NCBI GenBank assembly: GCA_964460185.1
Contig: CAYWTM010000017.1
Span: 1-39,513 of the forward strand
Direction of reading: 5' to 3'
Source: JAVJPJ01 sp040217295
GTDB lineage: Bacteria > Pseudomonadota > Alphaproteobacteria > Rhodobacterales > Rhodobacteraceae
DNA: 39,513 bases
Position 1 is the stretch's first letter; each line of letters opens with the position of its first letter. Both the position numbers and the translations under genes were made by a program. This document shows, in pieces, positions 24,735-31,046 of the stretch. The notes under the pieces were generated by a model. It was not told the DNA's origin, ran no database searches, and was given only the letters and a program-made list of their open reading frames with translations.

Positions 24735-26123
24735 GTGAATTCGCTTTCGGGACGATTTCTGATCCTGACCATCATCTTCGTGATGCTGGCCGAGATCTTC
24801 ATATTCGTGCCGTCCATCGCACGGTTTCGGGAAGATTACCTGCTGGCGCGCCTCGAACGGGCGCAGATTGCGTCGCTCGCTCTCCTGGCGGCGGATGGAA
24901 TGATCGATGACGAGCTGGAAGCCGAGCTCTTGCAGAATGCCGAGGTCCTCAACGTCGTCTTGCGCCGGGATGCGATCCGGCAGCTGATCTTGTCGACCGA
25001 AGGCATTCCGGCGATCTCGGGCAGCTACGATTTGCGCGATCCATCCCCATGGACGCTGATCATGGATGCGATGGCCCGGTTGATGACCGTCGAAGATCAG
25101 ACCATCCGGGTGATCGGCGAACCCGTACGAGAGGCGGGTTTGTTGATCGAGGTGACGATGCACACCGCCCCCCTTCGCATGTCGATGATCGATTACGGGC
25201 TGCGCATTCTTTGGCTTTCGGCGGTCATTTCCATCTTTACGGCGATCCTTTTGTTCGTCGCGGTGCGGCGGCTGATGGTGACGCCCATCAAACGGGTCGT
25301 GCAAAACATGGTGGCCTATGCAGAGGCCCCGCAAGATGCGTCACGGGTGATCGTGCCGCGTGGCAACGTGCGGGAATTGCGCGACGCAGAAGAGGCGCTG
25401 GAATCGTTGCAAACGCAGTTGACCAGTGCCCTGAAACAGCGTGAGCGACTGGCCCAGTTGGGCGAGGCCGTCGCCAAGATCAGTCATGACCTGCGCAACA
25501 TGCTGTCGGTTGCCACCCTGGTGGCGGACAGGTTGGAGACCAGCGAAGACCCTACCGTCAAACGGATTGCGCCCAAGCTGATCGGCTCGCTCAATCGAGC
25601 CATCAATCTGACCGAGGCAACGCTCGCCTTCGGCCGCGCCGAGGAACCTGCACCGAAGCTGGACAGGATCAACCTGTGCGCGCTGGTCGAAGACGTGATC
25701 GAGAACGACCGCTTGTCGTTGGGCGCGGATGAAGCTGCAATCACCTATACCTGTTCGGTGCCCGCCGATGTGATGGTGCGCGCAGACTCCGAGCAACTGC
25801 ACCGAGTGTTGTCAAACCTCGTGCGCAACGCGCGTCAGGCCATCGGCGCAACCGGTCAGACCGGTCAGATCACCATCGAGGGCCGCGAATCCGACGAAGG
25901 GTGGTGCATCCAGGTCTCTGACACCGGGCCGGGTTTGCCGAAAAAGGCGCTGGACCATCTGTTCAAGCCATTTCACGGCGGCGCGCGCAAGGGTGGCTCG
26001 GGCCTTGGTCTTGCCATCTGTGCCGAGTTGATACGCGGCCATGGTGGCCGGTTGGAGCTGGCGCACTCGGGGCCGGAGGGCACTACCTTCGCCGTCTTCC
26101 TGCCGTTGGGCATGGCCAAGTAA
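24735..26123 (+). CDS. Membrane sensor histidine kinase, orphan
   Basis: A 462-residue kinase. It has one helix near the start (residues 7-28), a periplasmic sensor region of about 140 residues, a second helix (about 160-180), a HAMP-like linker, the H-box ISHDLRNMLS with the phosphorylated His near residue 251, and the ATPase domain. The N-box is NLVRNARQAIG, G1 is DTGPGLP and G2 is GGSGLGLAI. The start is GTG at 24735, or TTG at 24732 in the same frame, both behind AAAGGG. No response regulator is adjacent. It follows the oxidoreductase by about 35 bases and is probably in the same operon. Its signal is unknown, though the context hints at membrane or redox state. Confidence 0.92.
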   Translation: MNSLSGRFLILTIIFVMLAEIFIFVPSIARFREDYLLARLERAQIASLALLAADGMIDDELEAELLQNAEVLNVVLRRDAIRQLILSTEGIPAISGSYDLRDPSPWTLIMDAMARLMTVEDQTIRVIGEPVREAGLLIEVTMHTAPLRMSMIDYGLRILWLSAVISIFTAILLFVAVRRLMVTPIKRVVQNMVAYAEAPQDASRVIVPRGNVRELRDAEEALESLQTQLTSALKQRERLAQLGEAVAKISHDLRNMLSVATLVADRLETSEDPTVKRIAPKLIGSLNRAINLTEATLAFGRAEEPAPKLDRINLCALVEDVIENDRLSLGADEAAITYTCSVPADVMVRADSEQLHRVLSNLVRNARQAIGATGQTGQITIEGRESDEGWCIQVSDTGPGLPKKALDHLFKPFHGGARKGGSGLGLAICAELIRGHGGRLELAHSGPEGTTFAVFLPLGMAK

Positions 26124-26180
26124 TTCCCGCCGGATTCCCCCTTGCGCTGCACTTTCCCGGCGGTTAAACCCCGGCGGCAC

Positions 26181-26257
26181 GCGCTGGTAGCTCAGTTGGA
26201 TAGAGTACTTGACTACGAATCAAGGGGTCGGGGGTTCGAATCCTCCCCAGCGCGCCA
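26181..26257 (+). tRNA. tRNA-Arg(ACG)
   Basis: A full cloverleaf can be drawn. The acceptor arms GCGCTGG (26181-26187) and CCAGCGC (26247-26253) pair perfectly, with discriminator G at 26254 and an encoded CCA (26255-26257). The anticodon stem CTTGA/TCAAG encloses the loop CTACGAA with anticodon ACG at 26215-26217. The T loop is TTCGAAT. A34 should be edited to inosine by TadA, letting it read CGU, CGC and CGA. No integrase or duplicated 3' end was seen next to it. Confidence 0.97.
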
Positions 26258-26297
26258 CTTCCCCGACATAGCAGTCCCGTAGGCGACGTCCGGAATC

Positions 26298-26321
26298 CGC
26301 GACGGCGTCATTGCCGTCGCG
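26298..26321. terminator. Hairpin between tRNA-Arg and the DUF2798 gene
   Basis: A perfect 9-bp stem (26298-26306 with 26313-26321) with a six-base loop lies 40 bases beyond the tRNA and 36 bases beyond the stop of the minus-strand gene. No T-run follows in either direction. It could stop transcription from both sides. Confidence 0.45.
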
Positions 26322-26356
26322 ATGACGCGAAGCCGTCTGCCGGGTTGTTTTCCCGA

Positions 26357-26584
26357 TCAATCCGGCCGGGTGAGTTTCGCCACGAGACGGCGCGTGGCCG
26401 GCGCCACGACCAATACCGCCGGAAAGGCGATGATCCAGGCGTTCACCCATGCCGAAAGCCACATCATCGCGAATCCCTCGGTCAGACCGACAGCCCGGCC
26501 TGTCGCGATTCCCGATACCAGGAACGACATCATGCCCGATAAGATCAGGCCAAAGACGATATGGGCGTAGCGGGCTGGTATCAT
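26357..26584 (-). CDS. DUF2798 family small membrane protein
   Basis: A 75-residue protein with two membrane helices (about residues 8-28 and 42-62), matching the DUF2798 pattern: HIVFGLILSGMMSFLVSGIA, then WLSAWVNAWIIAFPAVLVVAP and a basic tail. Its function is not known. The ATG at 26584 has no strong ribosome-binding site. Upstream, at 26628-26639, is a perfect 12-bp palindrome (GACGATATCGTC) that could be an operator for this gene. It is divergent from the AerR-like gene, 211 bases away. Confidence 0.82.
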   Translation of the reverse strand: MIPARYAHIVFGLILSGMMSFLVSGIATGRAVGLTEGFAMMWLSAWVNAWIIAFPAVLVVAPATRRLVAKLTRPD

Positions 26585-26680
26585 GAGACTGTCGCCTGAA
26601 TTTCAAGATTTATTTTTCAAGCGGATGGACGATATCGTCGTCAATTGCCAGCAGAATCAACGTTATCCATCGCAGTCAAC

Positions 26681-26698
26681 TGTAAACTTTTATTGACA
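26681..26698. promoter_or_regulatory. PpsR/CrtJ-type binding site upstream of the AerR-like gene
   Basis: TGTAAACTTTTATTGACA matches the TGT-N12-ACA pattern bound by PpsR/CrtJ repressors of photosynthesis genes. The extended half-sites TGTAAA and TTGACA (complement TGTCAA) agree in 5 of 6 positions. It lies 98 bases before the start of the AerR-like gene. A second site of the same form follows that gene. Confidence 0.7.
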
Positions 26699-26795
26699 GA
26701 TTGCCCGGTATGCGGTGGGATGCCATAGGGGCCATGCGATTTGTGGGCCATGAGAGGGCAGGAAAGCTCCAAGCACTGCCGGGGACACAGCGACC

Positions 26796-27650
26796 ATGAT
26801 CAACCGCCACATCGAAAATGAACAACCGTCGGGACCGCGCCTGGTGCGGGACTCGGCAGGATTTTCCGAATTGGCGAAAGTCGCGTTGGCAAAGATCAAC
26901 GCTGAAAGGGTGCAGATGGAAGCGTCGGGTTCCGCGAATGGCCGTTTTGACAACCCCTGCGCGGCCGCACTTGCCTATGCGCTGTGCGACCGGGACGATG
27001 GAGCGGCGTCGGCCATTGTCGATGATGTCCTGGGCGCAGGCGTTTCGGTCAAGGATGTGTGCCTTGGATATCTCGCACCTGCCGCACGCCATCTGGGCGA
27101 ACTGTGGATGCGTGACATGCTGCCTTTCAGCGAGGTGACACTTGCGACAGGGCATATCCAATCGATCCTTCATCGCTTGCCCGCCAGCAGGGCGCCACAG
27201 CTATGCCTTTCAGATAACGGCGCAATTTTTGCGGCCGTGCCGGGCGAGACGCATACATTGGGTGTCGTGATGGCGGCCGACCTGTTTCGCAGGAAAGAAT
27301 GGGACGTCAGTCTTTTGCTGAACCTGACCCATGATGCTCTTGTCGGTCGAATTGCCAGCGACGACCGCCCCCTGATCGGGTTGAGCTGTTCGGGCCAACA
27401 CAGCCTTCCGGCACTGAAAAGCCTGGTTGAGGCCATCGTGCGCGTGCGCCCGGATGCGGATATCATTGTCAGCGGTCAGATCGCGCATGATGCAGATGCC
27501 GTCGCATCACTCGGGCCAGTCGTCACCGTTGTGACCGACTCAGACGAGGCCGAGGTTGAAATGGCCCGTATCATGTCCGACAGGCGGGAGCGGAATTCCG
27601 ACGGGGCGGCCGAACGCGCAGGCCGGCGGCGCGCCAGTTCGGCAGCGTAA
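26796..27650 (+). CDS. AerR/PpaA-like cobalamin-binding (SCHIC/B12-domain) regulator
   Basis: A 284-residue soluble protein. A helical region (about 50-130) carries GELWMRDMLPFSEVTLATGH, resembling the bundle that lies over cobalamin in B12 photosensors. A Rossmann-type B12-binding domain follows, starting at PGETHTLGVVMAADLFRRK; the E-x-H-x-x-G here (E151, H153, G156) provides the expected lower axial His for cobalt. ALPLIGLSCSGQHS-like and DIIVSGQIA strands complete the fold. AerR and PpaA antagonise the PpsR/CrtJ repressor in response to light or oxygen. The matching PpsR-type sites on both sides of the gene support this assignment, though no photosynthesis gene is visible. No DNA-binding domain is seen. 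A stand-alone B12-domain protein of other function remains possible. Confidence 0.8.
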   Translation: MINRHIENEQPSGPRLVRDSAGFSELAKVALAKINAERVQMEASGSANGRFDNPCAAALAYALCDRDDGAASAIVDDVLGAGVSVKDVCLGYLAPAARHLGELWMRDMLPFSEVTLATGHIQSILHRLPASRAPQLCLSDNGAIFAAVPGETHTLGVVMAADLFRRKEWDVSLLLNLTHDALVGRIASDDRPLIGLSCSGQHSLPALKSLVEAIVRVRPDADIIVSGQIAHDADAVASLGPVVTVVTDSDEAEVEMARIMSDRRERNSDGAAERAGRRRASSAA

Positions 27651-27678
27651 CGAACGGTCGGATTCGGCCCGGCCAGAG

Positions 27679-27696
27679 TGTAAACCTGTCTTGACA
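27679..27696. promoter_or_regulatory. Second PpsR/CrtJ-type site, downstream of the AerR-like gene
   Basis: TGTAAACCTGTCTTGACA has the same half-sites and spacing as the site at 26681-26698 and agrees with it in 14 of 18 bases. It lies 29 bases after the stop of the AerR-like gene and 93 bases before the stop of the convergent SDR gene, so no recognised gene starts beside it. The TTGACA half could be a -35 hexamer for an unseen transcript. Confidence 0.65.
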
Positions 27697-27788
27697 TGTG
27701 CGGTGGCGGCCCGGCCGGGGTCGTTTGATGCCATTCCGGATTCCACGCAGCACCAAGCCTTCCGTGCCCCGGTGCCCGCGTCACGCGG

Positions 27789-28484
27789 TCAGAAGGGTTC
27801 GAGCCATGGCCGCAGCGTCAGTTCAGATGACCAGGTTGATCGGGGCTGGTCGATCAGGTGCAGATAGGCCGTGGCGATCTCATCCGGGTTCAGCATCTGG
27901 TCATCGCCTGGGTCTTGTCGGCCCGGCCGGTCAGGATTGGCGATGCCACCGTCGATATTCACCCAGGCGACATGCACGCCCAACGGGTGCAATTCACGCG
28001 ACATGGACTGCGCCAGACCGCGCTGCGCGAACTTTCCCATGGCGAACGCGGCTGACCCGGGAAAGCCCTTTATGCCGGCAGAGGCGCCGGTGAACACGAT
28101 CGTGCCGCCGCGCGGGTCGGCGGCCAGCATCGCCCTGGCCGCGGCCTGCCCCATCAGGAAGGCCCCGAACGCCGTTACCTCGACCGCGCGGCGCACGGTT
28201 TCCGGGTCGAGCTCGGTAATCGGACCGCGTACACGGGCGGACGGGTTGTAGATGGCCACGCGCGGCACGTCAGGCAGATTGTCAAACAGGGCGGCCATGG
28301 CGGCGGGATCGCTGCCATCCATGTCGACCAGTCGCGCCCCGGTCGCGGCAGCCAGGTCCGCCAGTTTGCCGGTGTCGCGGGCAGCAAGCGTCAGCCCGTG
28401 ACCTCGTGCGGCAAGTGCGCGCGCCAGAGATGCCGAAAGGCCCGATCCGGCCCCCACGATCACCGCGTGCCCCGGACCGCTCAC
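27789..28484 (-). CDS. Short-chain dehydrogenase/reductase-like protein with altered active site
   Basis: A 231-residue Rossmann-fold SDR. The cofactor motif is VIVGAGSGLSASLARAL and the catalytic Ser lies in VFTGASAGIKG. Where SDR enzymes have Y-x-x-x-K, this reads FAMGK (in GSAAFAMGKFAQRG), so the catalytic Tyr is Phe (codon TTC). It may be a weak enzyme, use another residue, or have a binding role. The start is GTG at 28484, overlapping the stop of the DUF1285 gene upstream (GTGA), so the two are coupled. Confidence 0.85.
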   Translation of the reverse strand: MSGPGHAVIVGAGSGLSASLARALAARGHGLTLAARDTGKLADLAAATGARLVDMDGSDPAAMAALFDNLPDVPRVAIYNPSARVRGPITELDPETVRRAVEVTAFGAFLMGQAAARAMLAADPRGGTIVFTGASAGIKGFPGSAAFAMGKFAQRGLAQSMSRELHPLGVHVAWVNIDGGIANPDRPGRQDPGDDQMLNPDEIATAYLHLIDQPRSTWSSELTLRPWLEPF

Positions 28485-29083
28485 AGCGCCAGCTCTCGCA
28501 CCGGGATGATCTTGAAGAACGCGCCGGACGACCAGACGCCGAACCAGTCCTCGCCGTCCACGAAATGGCTCTCGCCCAGATCGACCAGCCGGTAGAAACT
28601 CTTTCGGTCGATCAGCGCCTCCAGCCCCGCGCGCACATGCACGTAGGGCGACGGTTCGCCGGTCTCGTCGCGCTCGACGCGGATCGGATTGTCAGGTCCG
28701 GCGACCACACTGTCCCCCACATTTGTGGTGAATGTGACGATCTGCGCCTGGCCGTCACCCGTTGCCGCGAAATCCTGAGCCACGAAGGGCGCGTCCTGAA
28801 CCCGGATGCCGACCTTTTCCACCGGAGTGACAAGATAGAACTTGCCATCCTCCAGCTTGAGAATCGTCGAAAAGAGCCGCACCAGCGGGGCACGCCCAAT
28901 GGGTGTGCCTTCGTAAAACCACGTCCCGTCACGGCGGATTTCCATATCGAGATCGCCGCAAAAGGGTGGGTTCCACAGATGCACAGGCGGAAGTTTGCCC
29001 GTTTTCTGCGCATCCTTGGCGGCTTGCATCAGTTTGTCGGTGTTTGGGGTCACGATGTTTTGTCCCGAAGCTTCTTTTGCCAT
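28481..29083 (-). CDS. DUF1285 family protein
   Basis: A 200-residue protein matching DUF1285: LPPVHLWNPPFCGDLDMEIR, DGTWFYEGTPIGR, LVRLFSTILK, YLVTPVEKVGI and GEDWFGVWSSGAFFKIIP. The family has a beta-rich fold and unknown function. The ATG at 29083 is chosen by frame and family start. It is divergent from moxR with only 62 bases between the starts, so their promoters must share this stretch. It is coupled to the SDR gene that follows. Confidence 0.9.
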   Translation of the reverse strand: MAKEASGQNIVTPNTDKLMQAAKDAQKTGKLPPVHLWNPPFCGDLDMEIRRDGTWFYEGTPIGRAPLVRLFSTILKLEDGKFYLVTPVEKVGIRVQDAPFVAQDFAATGDGQAQIVTFTTNVGDSVVAGPDNPIRVERDETGEPSPYVHVRAGLEALIDRKSFYRLVDLGESHFVDGEDWFGVWSSGAFFKIIPVRELAL

Positions 29084-29145
29084 TTGAGGTCGGCGGAATA
29101 GGTCTGTTACCTGTAGACAACATAATCATAAGCCGGAGCATTGCC

Positions 29146-30153
29146 ATGTCTGACCCTGACGCCCTTGTGGCCGAGATCGAAGCCCTTGGCGGAAAACTTG
29201 GGTTGGCGAAGACGTCGATCGCCACCAGGATCATCGGCCAGCACGATGTGGTGGACCTGTCCCTGGCGGCGATGCTGTCTGGGGGGCACGCGCTTTTGAT
29301 GGGTCTTCCCGGTCTTGGAAAGACGTTGCTGGTCGATACCCTGTCCACGGTGATGGGCCTTTCAGCCAACCGGGTGCAGTTTACGCCCGACCTCATGCCG
29401 GCCGATATCCTGGGCTCCGAGGTTCTGGAAACCGCACAAGATGGAAGCCGGAATTTCCGCTTCATCGAGGGCCCGATCTTTTGCCAGCTTCTGATGGCCG
29501 ATGAGATCAACCGCGCCAGCCCGCGCACGCAATCGGCGTTGTTGCAGGCCATGCAGGAACGCGAGGTCACGATCGCGGGCGAACATCGCCCCTTGCCCGC
29601 GCCGTTCCATGTGCTGGCCACGCAGAACCCGATCGAGCAAGAAGGCACCTACCCCTTGCCCGAAGCGCAGCTGGACCGCTTCTTGGTAAAGATCGATGTG
29701 GAATACCCCGACCGCGACACCGAACGCGGTATTCTTCTGGCCACGACCGGCACCCAGCAGGCCAAGGCCAGCCCGGTCTTCACCCCTGCGGAGCTGATCG
29801 CCGCGCAGAAGGTCGTGCGCCAGATGCCTGTCGGCGAGGCGGTGGTCGAACTGATCCTCGATCTGGTGCGCGCCTGCCGCCCCGACGGCGATGATGCGCC
29901 CGAGATCGTGAAAAACACCGTCGCATGGGGCCCCGGCCCGCGCGCCGCACAAGCCCTGATGCTGACGGTGCGCGCGCGCGCGTTGCTGGATGGGCGGCTT
30001 GCGCCTTCGCCCGAAGATGTGGCCGCACTGGCCCGCCCGGTTCTCAGCCACCGGATGGCGCTCAGCTTTGCGGCGCGCGCCGAAGGGGCGGTGCTCGAAC
30101 ATGTCATCGACGAGGTTGCCGCCCGCGTGACCCGGATCGAGGCCGCGGCTTGA
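29146..30153 (+). CDS. MoxR-family AAA+ ATPase
   Basis: A 335-residue AAA+ chaperone-like ATPase of the MoxR group. The Walker A motif is GLPGLGKT (53-60), Walker B is LLMADEINRA (D119, E120), sensor 1 is VLATQNPIEQEGTYPLPEAQ with the arginine finger region AQLDRF, and the lid domain lies beyond residue 230. GGAG stands 8 bases before the ATG at 29146. It leads a four-gene operon with a DUF58 protein and two large membrane proteins, the standard arrangement in which MoxR is thought to remodel a partner with a von Willebrand-like domain. A CATAAT -10-like hexamer lies at 29121-29126, but no good -35 was found. Confidence 0.95.
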   Translation: MSDPDALVAEIEALGGKLGLAKTSIATRIIGQHDVVDLSLAAMLSGGHALLMGLPGLGKTLLVDTLSTVMGLSANRVQFTPDLMPADILGSEVLETAQDGSRNFRFIEGPIFCQLLMADEINRASPRTQSALLQAMQEREVTIAGEHRPLPAPFHVLATQNPIEQEGTYPLPEAQLDRFLVKIDVEYPDRDTERGILLATTGTQQAKASPVFTPAELIAAQKVVRQMPVGEAVVELILDLVRACRPDGDDAPEIVKNTVAWGPGPRAAQALMLTVRARALLDGRLAPSPEDVAALARPVLSHRMALSFAARAEGAVLEHVIDEVAARVTRIEAAA

Positions 30154-31046
30154 CCGACAACGCCCTTCATACCCCTGATACCCTGCGCTCCCGCTCCGAG
30201 GCGGTGGCGGGGGTGTTGCCGGCGCTGATGGCCGATGCGCAGCATCTGGCGGCAACCGTGTTGCTGGGCGTGCACGGTCGCAAACGCGCGGGTACGGGCG
30301 ACGAGTTCTGGCAATACCGCCCGGCGCAGGCAGGCGACAGCTATCGCTGGATCGACTGGCGTCGTTCGGCCCGGTCTGATGGGCATTTCATCCGGCAGAC
30401 CGAATGGCAGGCGGCGCAATCGGTGATGTTGGGCGTCGATGATGCGGCCTCCATGACCTTTACCGGCCACAAGAGCCGCCCGTCGAAACTGCGCCGGGCG
30501 CAAACGCTTGCGATGGCGATGGCCATTCTGGCCGTGCGCGGCGGCGAACGGGTGGGCCTGACCCACCTGCCAGAGCCACCCCGCGGCGGGCAGGCGCAAC
30601 TTGTGCGCATGGCCGCGGCCCTGATGGATGGGCATGAGGCAGGGGATTATGGCGCGCCCAAACCGCAGGTGATGCCCGCCGGCAGCCGTGCGGTATTCTT
30701 TTCGGACTACCTTGGTGATCCCGCGGCCATCGAACAGGTTCTGGGCCGCGCGGCGGATCGCGGTGTCAAAGGTGCCCTGGTTCAGGTTCTGGACCCCGAT
30801 GAAGAGGCATTTCCCTATGATGGGCGCACGGTGTTCGAATCCATGACCGGGGCCATCCGTTTCGAGACCTTGAAGGCCCGGAACCTGCGGGAGGAATATC
30901 TGGCGCGGCTTGCCGAACGCAAGGATCGCCTGCGCGCTGTTTGCCGCCGAACAGGCTGGCGGTATCACCTGCATCACACCGACAAACCGGCCGAGCCGAC
31001 GGTGTTGTGGATCTACCAGACGCTTGAAAAGGATCGCGGCGCATGA
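30150..31046 (+). CDS. DUF58 domain protein of the MoxR operon
   Basis: A 298-residue soluble protein of the DUF58 family. The signature is DEFWQYRPAQAGDSYRWIDW, with WRRSARSDGHFIRQ just after it. The C-terminal part resembles a vWA-like fold (VMLGVDDAASMTF, FFSDYLGD). The best start is the TTG at 30150, overlapping the moxR stop (TTGA). The usual starts ATG or GTG do not occur near enough upstream. Its stop overlaps the next start by four bases (ATGA). It is presumed to work with the MoxR ATPase on a membrane or periplasmic target. Confidence 0.92.
   Translation: MTDNALHTPDTLRSRSEAVAGVLPALMADAQHLAATVLLGVHGRKRAGTGDEFWQYRPAQAGDSYRWIDWRRSARSDGHFIRQTEWQAAQSVMLGVDDAASMTFTGHKSRPSKLRRAQTLAMAMAILAVRGGERVGLTHLPEPPRGGQAQLVRMAAALMDGHEAGDYGAPKPQVMPAGSRAVFFSDYLGDPAAIEQVLGRAADRGVKGALVQVLDPDEEAFPYDGRTVFESMTGAIRFETLKARNLREEYLARLAERKDRLRAVCRRTGWRYHLHHTDKPAEPTVLWIYQTLEKDRGA

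Noticed and set aside
23775..25334. 519-residue minus-strand ORF opposite the oxidoreductase and kinase
   Set aside because: It lies antisense to two well-supported genes and has a His-, Arg- and Gln-rich composition typical of the complementary frame in GC-rich DNA.
26127..26164. Stem of CCGCCGG/CCGGCGG after the histidine kinase
   Set aside because: The loop is over 20 bases and an additional CCGGCGG copy follows, so the pairing is ambiguous and no T-run is present.
26181..26795. Integration site or genomic island at tRNA-Arg
   Set aside because: No integrase gene and no repeated copy of the tRNA 3' end was found in the window. The following genes have similar base composition to the rest.
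29105..29122. TGT-N12-ACA match in the DUF1285-moxR gap
   Set aside because: Only the six core bases match and the extended half-sites (TGTTAC, ACAACA) do not. About ten such cores are expected by chance in a window this long.
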